Source: Byssochlamys sp. IMV 00236 (taxonomy: Eukaryota > Ascomycota > Eurotiomycetes > Eurotiales > Thermoascaceae). Taken from it: 64,000 bases of DNA. A program made the translations under genes and the position numbers. Shown here piece after piece: positions 10,475 to 21,113 of this stretch (the stretch's first letter is position 1; each line of letters begins with the position of its first letter). Location of the stretch: the NCBI GenBank assembly GCA_001931875.2, contig MSJH02000029.1:107168-171167 (forward strand), written 5' to 3'. The notes beneath the pieces are model-generated. The model did no database searches. It was not told the origin of the DNA and worked only from the letters and a program-made list of their open reading frames with translations.

Positions 10475-11965
10475 ATGTCGGTTTCCGAGACGGGATCTGT
10501 CCACGATCCAACGTGGTCGTCTTCCGACCTCAGCGCTCCAAGTACCAATACTTCACAGGGCAGTGATATCCACTTGATCCGTGATGAGAAGAAGGCACTT
10601 TATCCATACAAATCGGTTGCTGTCCAAGTCGACTTGGAAGCCGCTCGAACACCGGATACTCTTCCCGATCCAAAGAAGAAGAGATTCGCCCCAATCCGCT
10701 TCGTCATCCTCAACATCTATCGACGTCTCTTCTCGTTGGTTTTCTTGGCGAATATTGCCACATTCATTGCAATCATGACCACGGAGCGGAAACTTCTGGG
10801 CTTTGTCAACGCAGCCGCGGCTAATCTGCTTGTCTGCGGCCTGGCCCGACAACCTCTGGTGGTGAACTCGATATTTGTCAGTGTCTGCTCGATACCCAGA
10901 TCCGCGCCAATGTGGCTACGTCGATTTGCTGCCAAAGTCTATCACTATGGGGGTGTCCACAGTGGCTGTGGAATCGCCTCTCTGGTGTGGTATGCCGGCT
11001 TCATTGGGCTGCTCTCTCGACAGTATTTTGCTGCCGGAGGTGCTCCAGGGATTTCCACCGCGGCAGTGGTGCTGTCCTATGTCATCCTTGGTCTCCTGGT
11101 CGCGATTATCCTTGCGGCATTTCCCATGTTCCGCTTCAAGCGACATGATTATTTCGAGCTAACCCACCGCTTCTCGAGTTGGCTTGTCTTGTCTTTGTTC
11201 TGGGCACTCATCTTCGTCTTTTCGGAAGACGCCCGAAAAGCGAGTCACCAGTCCCTTGGGCAATACCTGATCCGGCTTCCTGCATTCTGGTTCCTGATTG
11301 TGGTGATCGTCGCCATCATTCACCCCTGGGCGATGCTACGCAAGGTTCCTGTGCCGCAAGCTGAGCAGCTCTCAAAGCACGCGGTGAGACTCCACTTTGA
11401 CTATACCACGACCGCCTTTGGGAAGGGGATTCAGCTTGCCAAACATCCCCTGCGAGACTGGCACGCCTTTGCTACCTTCCCAGATCCTGACGGACAGACC
11501 TTCTCCGCTCTGGTCTCGCGAGCAGGTGACTGGACATCTGACACCATTCAGAATCCACCCACCCACCTGTGGAAGCGCGGCGTCCTGATCTATGGCTTTG
11601 CATATGCCATGAGGGTCTTCCGCCGGGTCCTGGTGGTCACGACCGGGTCCGGGATTGGGCCCTGCCTGTCATTCCTCGGGGACGAGAATCGACCCGAGCT
11701 GCGGGTGGTGTGGCAGACACGATCTCCACTGCAGACATACGGTCAAGGCGTCCTAGACTTGGTGGCACGCATGGACTCTAATGCAGTCATCCTGGATACC
11801 AGCAAGACGGGACGGACCGATATGACGCCCCTCATCCAGCAGCTGGCTGCGGAGTTCGAGGCGGAAGCTGTGTGCGTGATCAGTAATCCTGTTCTGACAA
11901 AGAAATTGGTCTATAATTTGGAGGCAAGGGGCGTACCGGCCTACGGCCCGATCTTTGACTCGTAG
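10475..11965 (+). CDS. tmpA: TmpA-like transmembrane flavoprotein (putative oxidoreductase)
   Basis: Single exon, 496 residues. The ATG at 10475 (context ACAAAATGTC) is preferred; the frame stays open upstream, but that part looks like leader sequence. A hydrophilic N-terminus (1-75) is followed by about six hydrophobic segments (roughly 85-102, 107-122, 163-181, 196-219, 233-250, 268-285). Histidines lie near the membrane segments (HYGGVHSG at 157-164, HRFSSW at 231-236). A cytosolic flavin/NAD(P)-reductase-like C-terminus has HAFATFPD (330-337) and the nucleotide-binding VVTTGSGIGPCLSFL (387-401). This is the layout of Aspergillus nidulans TmpA, a membrane flavoprotein reported to affect asexual development. 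The related fusion protein TmpL carries an extra N-terminal AMP-binding domain. Here that type of domain is encoded next door on the other strand. Orthology to TmpA is my recognition of the layout and was not tested by search. Confidence 0.75.
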   Translation: MSVSETGSVHDPTWSSSDLSAPSTNTSQGSDIHLIRDEKKALYPYKSVAVQVDLEAARTPDTLPDPKKKRFAPIRFVILNIYRRLFSLVFLANIATFIAIMTTERKLLGFVNAAAANLLVCGLARQPLVVNSIFVSVCSIPRSAPMWLRRFAAKVYHYGGVHSGCGIASLVWYAGFIGLLSRQYFAAGGAPGISTAAVVLSYVILGLLVAIILAAFPMFRFKRHDYFELTHRFSSWLVLSLFWALIFVFSEDARKASHQSLGQYLIRLPAFWFLIVVIVAIIHPWAMLRKVPVPQAEQLSKHAVRLHFDYTTTAFGKGIQLAKHPLRDWHAFATFPDPDGQTFSALVSRAGDWTSDTIQNPPTHLWKRGVLIYGFAYAMRVFRRVLVVTTGSGIGPCLSFLGDENRPELRVVWQTRSPLQTYGQGVLDLVARMDSNAVILDTSKTGRTDMTPLIQQLAAEFEAEAVCVISNPVLTKKLVYNLEARGVPAYGPIFDS

Positions 11966-14777
11966 TTGTTGTACATAGGCCCACGAGCTATATATTAGTC
12001 TGTATTGAATTCATGGTTTATCCACCTGAAAAGCTGTCTTTTTTTGCGCGCTTATGTCTAGTCGATCATCGTTCGTCCCGGGTTTCCGGGACCTGGCGCA
12101 GTGCCACGATGCACTCGAGCCAATCGGGGATCCCAAGCCGTCAGAGCACTAGTGCTGTGGTTGATGGGGGGTTTTAGAAAAAAGTAATATACGGAGGAGA
12201 GCAGAAGAATGTTGTGGTGGGTGGGAGCGAGGAGGTTTGCAGGCAGCTGTGGCTCAGCCGATTGTTGTGTCGAGAATAATACAGCAGTAGTAAGTAGTAG
12301 TAGTTTAGTCTAGCGTCCGATCTGAGATCGCCCTGGCAGGATCCACCGCAAGCCATCGACTGCACACGCACACAGACCGCAGAATGGCACGAACCAACAA
12401 TCAACCATCAACAGCCAACAACCAACAACTAACAGCTGACAACCAACAACCAACAACCAACAACCAACAGGTAATAATAATAATAATAACAATGATCTCT
12501 CCAGAGTCCAGCCAGTAGTAGCTCATCAAGCGCTTGGCTGGTCGATTGGTTTCCATCAGAAGGTTCGAGCTATCGTCCACCAGCAGCCAACAACTTGTCC
12601 CTGTCGTGAACTGGATATCCAGTTCGTCCACCGGCGAAGCTCGGGCATTCCGCAGTCAAAGGCAGATCCAACTCTATGCCAGACTAACCGCGGATATCGC
12701 GACGTTGTCCAGGTTCCCGGAGACACGTCAGAGAGGCTTTGGAGAAGGGGGGCAATAGTTCGACATCTAGATCTGCCAAGGTGAGGAACTAGAGGATCTC
12801 CAAGATGTCCCATTTTTCAGATGCGCGATCGCAACGTGTCCGGGCCTGCAACCCAACCGGTTGAGACATCTCTAGCGCCAGCAGCAGTCTGCCAATCTGG
12901 ACGAGCATCGCGATGTGCCCCTTGGGGATCTGTGGCTGAAGACAAACCCCTCTAGAGCGGCGCTGGGACGGGCGGCCGGACTAGAGGATCACTGCAGCCC
13001 TAGACAGCTCCACGAACACCCGTTTGGGAACTCGGCCACTTCAGAGTTGTGGATGGCCTGTCTTTTGACGTCAACCGTTGGCCGGTCCTGTCAAAAACGA
13101 GGCTGATGGCTCATCGTTGCCTTCAGAGATCTGGCGTGGCATCTCAGGCTATCTACTAGGCCATCTACCATATCATACTCTATGGTACATCCCCGCCCGC
13201 CTGCTGTCAGGTAGCAATACCTTCCTTGGGTCCGGTGCTGAACTCGAACTCTATACACTGGGCAGTCCGCTACGAAAGGCTTGAATTCCCAGAAGTTTGG
13301 TATCGTCCAGGGTTTCACAACGGAGATCCTGTCAGATCGAAATCTGCAGGCCTGTCCCTAATGGGAAAGAACTTGCTATAGCCGCGACAAGCTCTTCGGG
13401 AGAACTGGCCGTGGTCAGCGGACAGTCGGATGAACTCGATGCTGAACAGCCGCCGAGACGATTTGCAGTCCAGGCCGATCATCGTCCTAAGGATCCCCCC
13501 CGGAGTATCTCGGGCAGCCATCGCAAGTCATTATCAATCACCTTGTCAAATGAAGGTGTCATCTGAACCTGGATCTTTTCCAGGGCTCTAGCCATTAAGA
13601 ACTAAGAACTATTAACTTCCTGTTTGAGGGAGACACTGCTGTGTTGCACAGTTCGCGGTCAGCGTTGAGGAGAGCCCCTGCTCTTGGCCGTGGCTGACTG
13701 ACGATAAGGCATGATTTGTGATTCTCTCTATCTACCTGGTCAAGCCTCCAAGAATTGGGACTATGGATACTAAACAAATACATACATACATCCACGGATA
13801 CTCCCAAACTCGCTCTATCCGGGTCCTGCAGCGTAGACGTCATGCCGTCCATCACATCAACCCCGTCTGAGCCATCCGCAGGACTTATCCATGGAGATGC
13901 AAAGCTTGGCAGGATAGGGCGAGTCGGATTCGGCTTCCAATATGCCTGCTGCCGCCCCTTGTTGCGTGATACAGGACGTTGCTCGGTTGACAGGCGGACG
14001 CTATCTACCTCTCCGCAATATTCAAGAAGGCTAAAAAGCCAGACCGCTTATCTCTTGCTCGCTTGTTTCTGGGGAATCGGGATGCTGTCGACGCTGTCAG
14101 GTCAATAGATCGGCGTCCGCCATGCACGGTGTCGCCTTCAGGCACCCCCAACCAAAGAGCGGCGCTGGCTCGAAGGATCATCACCGTAATGGGGAAATGA
14201 AGATGCCCTTGTAAAAAAAAAAAAAAAAAGATCATCGCGCGCTCCATGCGTTCGTAGATACACGGTTCTTTGCTCTTCTTTCAGAGCCGATGGTCCGCAC
14301 AAGGTTCGATCGCGCGATGTCTTCCGGCCGCATCCGGGTTTAGTCGCAGCCCCCAAAAGAGGCGCGCAAAGCAGTTCACCTCTCAGCTCCTGGAACTTCC
14401 TCTCAACCTCTCTCTCCCTTTCTCTGCTACCGCTCTTCCCCCCACTGCGCTCCCCGGATTGAAGGGTGTCTCTATTCTATCGACATTCATATTTGCATGA
14501 TCTTAGTTTCTGCCCCGACGAGACCGTCTCCATAATACCGGGGTTTGATCGACCGCCTCTTTGCCAGCATCCATCTATCATATCCGCGAAACCCACCGGC
14601 TCTGTCATCGACAACACGCCCGCGTTTTGCATCGGTCGATTCCACTAGCTGTCAACTTGCGACGGGGGTTTTCTTGTCTCGCTTGGTGACGCAGTGCTGG
14701 GGATCGCGAAGACAGTGCAGTCTCCTGGTAACAGTGACGACAGAAAGAGAGGGGGGAAAAATCAGAAGACTACCGCT
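11966..14777. other. Long gene-free interval
   Basis: 2.8 kb with no supportable gene. Contents: a CAACCAA-type simple repeat; two similar CTAGAGGATC strings about 190 bases apart (12790 and 12981); a 15-to-16-base A run near 14214; and short ATG frames, the longest 117 codons at 13755-14108, with no recognisable protein character. The last few hundred bases, rich in CTCTC and TTCC, look like the promoter and leader of the next gene. Confidence 0.5.
12391..12489 (+). repeat. CAACCAA simple repeat followed by an AAT run
   Basis: Imperfect tandem copies of CAACCAA/CAACAAC run from about 12391 to 12470, then six or so AAT units (12472-12489). The minus strand of this repeat makes spurious hydrophobic reading frames, which I discount. 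It looks like replication slippage in a non-coding region. Confidence 0.8.
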
Positions 14778-15248
14778 ATGGCAAACGAAGGACACTCGTT
14801 CTATACGCCCTCCGGCCCTCCCCACATCTCGTCGCACTCTCCTCAGATCGTCGATGAGTTGATTAGCAAATACTCGTCCACCATGTCCGCGTCAACCAGC
14901 TCCTCCCCGGTGGCTTGCTCGTCTGCCAATACGCGACGCAATGTCTTGCAGCGGGTGCTGGATCGCGTCCGTGTCCAATACTATCGCTACGAGGTCACCT
15001 TCGGACTTTATGTCATGACGCCGGGTGAGAAGTTCGTGGCCAACACATTTGTCCTTGTTTTCCTGTCACTCTTGGTCTGGGCCCTGCTGCTCTACTTCCC
15101 CGCCATGCTCTACCAGAAGCTCAGCCGTCTAATCTGGCTTCTGACCGGACACGACGACGATATGGGAGCCGTGTTGGGAGCGATCGAGACGGGACTCCAA
15201 CCTGTTACCTCGGCATTTCCAGCGGCCATCACGGCCGGGGCTTCCTGA
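14778..15248 (+). CDS. Small membrane protein, serine palmitoyltransferase small-subunit-like
   Basis: Single exon, 156 residues, start ATG at 14778 (CCGCTATGGC). Residues 68-112 resemble the small activating subunits of serine palmitoyltransferase: a Y-x-x-Y-E-V-T-x-G-L-Y-V-M-T-P-x-E-K pattern (residues 68-85), then one strong hydrophobic segment (about 88-112). In animals the same region carries Y..YL.VTALYMLEPWER. Such subunits bind the Lcb1/Lcb2 heterodimer in the ER and raise the rate of the first step of sphingolipid synthesis. The fungal protein has a Ser-rich N-terminal extension of about 60 residues and a C-terminal tail of about 30 that the small animal proteins lack. Family assignment is from pattern alone; the alternative is an unrelated single-pass ER protein. 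Confidence 0.6.
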   Translation: MANEGHSFYTPSGPPHISSHSPQIVDELISKYSSTMSASTSSSPVACSSANTRRNVLQRVLDRVRVQYYRYEVTFGLYVMTPGEKFVANTFVLVFLSLLVWALLLYFPAMLYQKLSRLIWLLTGHDDDMGAVLGAIETGLQPVTSAFPAAITAGAS

Positions 15249-16878
15249 AAGGCAAGACCACAGGGCATGCTGTCATGGGATGCCCGACTGTTTTTTTGGA
15301 AGCTCGATCTGATTTAATTGATTTGGTTTCCATCTTGCTAGGGGAGTCTGCTATCCCCAATATGAAATAATGTGCCGGTTGTACGTCACCCTTGGATTCT
15401 ATTGCAGATTTTACTGGATTGGCGTTGTGGCTAACATTGTCCAGGCTGTTTAGATACCCGAGTCATTAATGTACCCGGCTGGGAGCGCACATCGGAGTTT
15501 TCTATTTTCTCCATTTATTGTTTTTCTTGATGACTTTTCATATACTACCTCATAGATTTAATAATGATACAGGGGAGGGACCGACGGCGATGTCTAATGT
15601 GAAGTGAATAATGACCGACGGTCTGCTCTCGTGATTACCGGATGCTAAGGGCATTCTGCCCCATACTCGAATCGGTTCGCCAGGAAAAACGAGCATTGGG
15701 TGAATCATTCGTCGTTAGCATCTGGTTTGTGATCTATGGGATACGCAGGGTGTACTATAATGAACAGGAGGTTGGTTTTCCGGCGTGGGCTCAAGCAACC
15801 ATGTCCACTTATGTGATCATAATGTCAACCATGTATATCTAATCTCGCATTTCTTGTCTAATAAATATCTACTTTTTCCTTTGCCTTCTGCCATCAGTAT
15901 CATCGCGAACTCTCAAAACACGTCACACTGCGGCGTAGTTCTACCGCTAGACGGCGTTCGCAGCATTGCTAAGTGGTGCATAGACCTCTGATCGACATCG
16001 TAGGACTTTCTCTGGCCGTCTAGCGACCAGACATGCGCTAACCAGTCCTTATTTTCCGGCAAGTCGATCTCTAAGTATACACATAGTCGTCTCAACCTTT
16101 TATAGATTCGATTTCCTGTTCCCAGCATGTCAGATTCTATTTCCTTTTTGTTGACAGTCCTGGAGCAAAGCGATATTCCACAGAAGCGTCGAAAAGCCAC
16201 ACGGCCTTGGCTGTAGGTAACATGTGCAGACCGTTAGTCCACTTGCATAGTATTATTCTAATAACGATGATGACAGCTGGGACTAAGTGGCTTAGGCGCG
16301 CCGCGTGGCAGGTTGTCAAGAAAAGATATAAAAATAAAATAAAAAAAAAGGCTGACGACGATGATGTTTTGGCGTGTGCACCGCCCGCTCGTGACTGGAT
16401 GGATTGATTTAACTAGTTAAAGCTGCCGACGGCGTCTGTCAGCTCCGATCCTCATCAGCATTCTTGCCAGCTCTTTGTCGGTTTCAGGCCGTCTCTTCGC
16501 CTACCCCTCTCGTTTCTCGCGGTTCTTTCTATTGAAATTCCTATCAATCGCTTTGTCCTTTGGTCACTCGCTGGTCGCGTCTGTTGTCGTGGAGCCGTTG
16601 GATCTCCGCAACCCCTTACACCTCCCGCCTGACGGCACCCGTGTTTCGAACGGTCCGCTGCATAATATTGGCTGTCAAACGTTCATTTCGCCAGCTTGTC
16701 GCTGCCAGACTGCAGAGAACAAAAGGGAGCAGCCAACAGTACCTCTATCCTTCGTTTGCTACGCGTCACCCCTCGTTTCTGCCGGCGCCCTGATGGTCTT
16801 TACCGTATCCATCTTGTTACCCGTCGTTGATTAAGACCACCGAGAAAGAGATTTCCCATATGTGAACTGGGGTCCAAG
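15249..16878. other. Gene-free interval
   Basis: 1.6 kb holding the 3' region of the SPT-subunit-like gene and the upstream region of the rhomboid gene. A 119-codon frame at 16475-16834 lies directly in the expected leader of the rhomboid gene. It has no recognisable features apart from a hydrophobic start, so I treat it as non-coding. Confidence 0.5.
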
Positions 16879-18507
16879 ATGGCAGCCAACGACTACTATA
16901 ACAGCTTCAATCATACAGACTCGTCCGGCCGTGTCCCTCCGTCGACGCATTCCTTCAGCCGGCCCACGCCGCCGCCCGTGTATACTGGACCGACTGATAT
17001 ACCTTCGCCGTATGAGAACCACAACGAGCACCCCATCAACCACCACAGTCAAGTATCACTAGCCTCTGAAAATGACTATTATGCGCAGGGCGGTAGACCG
17101 CCCACTCACGATCAATATGCGGATGATATCCCGCTCAAAGCGAATGCCCAACCTGCGATAGTAAACGAGGCAGATTGGACGCACCAGAATACGCAGTATC
17201 CGCCCTCTCCGGAGGGCTTGAACACATCACCGCATAGACGTCGAAGGGGTGCTTTGCCCGGGAAACGCGGTTTCTTCAAGAAGAAGATCCCGTGGGTTAC
17301 ATGGCTCCTGACAGCTATAGATATTGGTGTCTTTATCGGAGAACTTGTCAAGAGCGGTAAGGAGAACGCACCCTGTTCGGTCAACCAGAGGTCGATACTG
17401 ACGATTCTGTCACAGCACAATTGACTGGAAGTCCCATCGAGACCAAGCCCACATTTAACCCCATGATCGGTCCTTCGTCGTATGTTCAGATCAACATGGG
17501 GGCGCGGTTCATACCCTGCATGAAGAATGTGCCCGGGGTTCAGAATAATAATCAAACCATCAACTGGAGCTGTCCGAACTCGACTACCACCGATGCGAAC
17601 GATCCCAGCAACCAATGCACGCTTTCCACACTCTGCGGTTTCAACGGAGTACCCAACCCGCATCCTGGAGGTTCCCTCGATGACCGGCCAGAACCTGACC
17701 AGTGGTTCCGCTTTATTGTCCCGATGTTTCTTCACGGTGGTTTCATTCATATCGGTTTCAATATGCTCGTGCAGATATCTATGGGTGCCGATATGGAGAG
17801 GATGATTGGCTGGTGGAGGTATACACTCGTCTATCTTGCCAGTGGCATTTTCGGTTTCGTCCTGGGTGGAAACTATGCTGCGCAGGGAATTGCTTCTACA
17901 GGAGCGTCCGGAAGTCTGTTTGGTATCCTAGCTCTCTTCTTGCTGGATCTCTTCTACACGTGGAAGGAGCGCCAGTCGCCATGGGTCGAGTTTATTTTGA
18001 TGCTTGTCGGCGTGGGGATCTCATTTGTACTCGGTCTGTTGCCCGGATTGGACAATTTCTCCCATATAGGAGGCTTCATCATGGGCCTTGCACTGGGTCT
18101 ATGCCTCCTGCGTTCTCCCAATTGGGTCCGCGAGCGTATTGGACTGGCTCGGACGCCATATGTGGCTATGAGCGGCGGCGCGGGGCCTGGTACTGCAGAG
18201 CCCGATGATAAAGCAAAGAAATTCACCAAGCAGCCTCTCGACTACTTCAAGGGTCGCAAACCGTTCTGGTGGATCTGGTGGCTGATTCGGGTGGGCGCGC
18301 TGGTCGCAGTGATAGTCGGTTTCATTGTGCTCGTAACCAACTTCTACAAGTACCCCAAGTCGAACTGTTCCTGGTGCTACCGGTTGAGTTGTCTGGTGAG
18401 TATCTATCTGCCCTTGATATTTCGCAGAGCAAATGCTAATGCCTCTGCAGCCTGTGAAGAACTGGTGCACAGAAGGCAATCTTCAGTTGACTGGTAGCAG
18501 TAACTAA
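16879..18507 (+). CDS. Rhomboid-family intramembrane serine protease
   Basis: Cleaves transmembrane helices of membrane substrates. Exons 16879..17356, 17416..18395 and 18451..18507 give 504 residues. The introns are 59 nt (TACTGAC branch) and 55 nt (GTGAGT..TGCAG). The cytosolic N-terminus (about 1-135) is polar, Pro-rich and ends in the basic stretch RRRRGALPGKRGFFKKK just before TM1. The catalytic dyad is visible as Ser324 in GASG (322-325) and His376 in SHIGGF. Supporting motifs are HGGFIHIGFN (266-275) and WWRYTLVY, the L1-loop WR. A large extracytosolic loop after TM1 carries several Cys and NNQT/NST glycosylation sequons. Residues after the dyad include a second hydrophobic region near the C-terminus. 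The layout fits the eukaryotic secretase type rather than the mitochondrial Pcp1/PARL type. The substrate is unknown. Confidence 0.92.
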
Positions 18508-19350
18508 GATACCCCCCTCCCTGGAAGACGATTGATCTTCCATCTTTCATTGTACATTCTCCGTTACGATTATCCATAGGGCCGGATTACGAAATTCTCC
18601 ATCGAGAGAGGCCTGTTGTACCTTTTTCGTTTCTCGTTATCAGTCCCACTGCATCGTACATGGCGTTTCCGGGTAGGAAAAGGCTGGTCAAACAGAGTGC
18701 GGGCCTTGCCATAGCGGCAAGCATAGGGCTGCGAGTGATCGTTGGCAGAATGCTATCTCGATCGTGTCGTTTTTATTCGAATGTATTTTCTTTTTTCTTT
18801 TTATTTCTACAGGATACGCTGAGATGTCGAATTGGATAATAGCCTGTACGGCTTGCTAGTGACCATGGCCTCATCCCAGTAATGGAAGGACAATATAACA
18901 GTAGAGAAAATAAATAAATAAATCAAAATATATTTAAATATAGAGACACGGAGGTGGCTGAGTGGCTGCGCCCTGACAAAAAGGATCCATGGAAGCGTCG
19001 CAACTTAACTGATTAAGCGGGTCGAGGATTCATCAGCCGGAGAACAGCAAACTAGTTAGTTAGTTGATCCTCCACGTCTCCAGGCCCTTTCTTCCCTCCA
19101 AGAGAAACTGGCTATCTCTGCGGCTGTTAATAAATAATAACCATTTACTTGACGATCCTATCGAAATTCACCGTTATTGCTTCTCTTCGAATCCCTTCGC
19201 CTGTTTCATTCCCGTCTTATCGCAGGATGCTCCTCCGCTCACGGCAATGACGGCAGCCTGCGTGTGAACGCCCGCGCAATCTACAGCAATCTACTATCGC
19301 ACACTTTATCTCTTCTTCTTTTCTCGTCTCTGGGCGCTGTTATTGAAACA
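18508..19350. other. Intergenic region, rhomboid to pfa3
   Basis: 843 bases: 3' region of the rhomboid gene, AT-rich stretches (TAAATAAATAAAT near 18911) and the promoter of the palmitoyltransferase gene. A TGGCTGAGTGG string (18955-18965) matches a tRNA A box, but no foldable tRNA follows. Confidence 0.5.
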
Positions 19351-21113
19351 ATGGCGACTCTAGCTTCCCCGGCTTCCCCGCCGTCAACACCGCTCAAACG
19401 GCGAACGCGCAGCTGGGCCCGAAGGGTCGAGCGGTATTGCTGCGTTGCGGCAACCTACTTCCCTCTCGCCTTCGTTTACAGTCTGTCGACATGGGCGGTA
19501 TATGTGGCTGTTTCGGTTGGCTCGTTGTCTCGCCATGGTCGGTGGATTGGTATGGGGACCTGTCGCAGAACGAAATCACTCATATCTGGTGACGTGCTGA
19601 CCATCGCTCTATCGCAGGCTTACCGAGCAACATCGCCGCGACACTCCTTTATATCCTAGCCGAAGTTTCGTACACAGTCGCTGTCTTTACTGACCCGGGG
19701 TCACCTCTATCTGCCCGTACGCGGGGGAATAATCGCCATGGATACAGTCACCTCCCAACTACCGAACTCCCCGAGTTCGTATCCTATACCGTCAGCTCGT
19801 CCGGGGGGTCGCGATTCTGCAAGAAATGTCAGTGTGTGAAGCCTGATCGGACGCACCACTGCTCTACCTGTAAGAAGTGTGTGTTGAAGATGGACCACCA
19901 TTGTCCGTGGCTGGCAACTTGCGTGGGATTGCACAACTATAAGGCGTTTCTACTCTTCTTGATCTACATCTCTGCTTTCTGTTGGGTTGCCTTTTCTGTT
20001 TCCGGGTATTGGGTTTGGAATGAGATGTTCAGCGACACGCGGTATATGGACACGTATCTACCGGTTAACGTGATCTTGCTGGCTATCCTGTCTGGCATTA
20101 TCGGACTCGTCCTGACCGGGTTTACCGCCTGGCATATCAGTCTGGCTGTGCGGGGACTCACTACGATCGAGTCTTTGGAGAAGACTCGTTATGCGTCTCC
20201 GCTGCGGAAGACATTCGAAGTGCAGCGAGCTCGGCTCGGCCCTCCAGCTGGGCAGGAGGATGAAGGTTTTAGCCATCGACTGCAGGAATATGGTCAACAG
20301 ATCGTCCAGGCTCACGCCAATTCTATCCCCGGAGTCACTCGGGCAGAGGAGGGTGAGGAGAGGCCATCTCCCGCCGTCGATAGTTTTGGGTTCGAACGCC
20401 CCCAACCGCCGGACTATTACGGTGATCAGGCTGCTGGCCAGACCCCTGCGCAACGGGCTTTGCATCGAAACTACAATGACCTGGAGAGAGAACGGGAGCG
20501 GGAGCAGTACGAGGAGTACTTGGATTCACGGGACAGTGAGAAGATGCCCAATGCGTGGGACCTTGGATGGCGTCGAAATCTTCTTCATCTGTTCGGTGAG
20601 AAACCGCTCTATTGGGCCCTTCCGGTCTGCAATACAACTGGCGATGGATGGCACTGGGAAGCTAGCAGGAAGTTCCTCGAAGCCCGCGAGGAGATCCGGC
20701 AGAAACGGGAGCAAGAGCAAGCCCAGCAGGAAGAACACTACCGAGATCTGTACGAGCGGGCTCTGAGCACCAACAGTCGAAGCTACAGCCAGTCTAATCA
20801 ACGGTGGTCGCCGACAAGTAAGACACTCACTGGCGGCGACACTTCCCGACCCACCACTGGTGTCTCGATGAAGACACTGGCCCCGATGTCCCCTCGTCCA
20901 CGACCAGGTGACAGCGATTTCGAGGACGGTCTCGATTCCCCGCCTTATGGCACCAGCTGTGAGGGCAGTATCAAGAAAATAAGGTACGCACCACGAGAGG
21001 CAGGTAGGCCTCCACCTAGAGTCCGCAAGGGCACTGGCAGTGTCTTTGGCACATCCGTCGCCAGTCGAAACAGTGAGAGAAAGCCATCAGATGAATGGCG
21101 GAACTGGGAGTGA
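19351..21113 (+). CDS. pfa3: DHHC palmitoyltransferase, Pfa3 type
   Basis: S-acyltransferase that attaches palmitate to cysteines of membrane-associated proteins; yeast Pfa3 acts on the vacuolar fusion protein Vac8. Exons 19351..19549 and 19618..21113 (68-nt intron, GTATGG..TCGCAG) give 564 residues. Two hydrophobic segments precede the cysteine-rich domain: CKKCQCVKPDRTHHCSTC, then DHHC at residues 159-162 with PWLATCVGLHNYKAF. Two more hydrophobic segments follow, and then the C-terminal NAWDLGWRRNLLHLFG, matching the conserved NPYDLG..NL..VFG motif. The long C-terminal tail has a charged coiled-coil-like stretch (REEIRQKREQEQAQQEE) and a Ser/Pro-rich end. All zinc and catalytic cysteines are present. 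The Pfa3 label rests on the N-terminal layout and the motif set. Confidence 0.9.

Noticed and set aside
1281..11965. Reading the left 12 kb as a secondary-metabolite gene cluster
   Set aside because: There is no polyketide or peptide synthase, terpene cyclase, P450 or pathway-specific regulator; the genes are widely spaced and fit no common pathway.
12310..12631. Minus-strand hydrophobic frames (LLLLLLPVGCWLLVVGC)
   Set aside because: They are translations of the CAACCAA/AAT simple repeat, with no gene context.
13755..14108. 117-codon plus-strand frame
   Set aside because: Composition is irregular, there is no family resemblance, and the surrounding sequence looks non-coding.
16475..16834. 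119-codon frame just before the rhomboid gene
   Set aside because: It ends 44 bases before the rhomboid ATG in its probable leader and has no protein features beyond a hydrophobic start.
18947..19035. tRNA-like A box TGGCTGAGTGG followed by GGGTCGAGGATTC
   Set aside because: The B box is imperfect, the 5' bases do not pair with any plausible 3' acceptor strand, and no anticodon arm can be formed.
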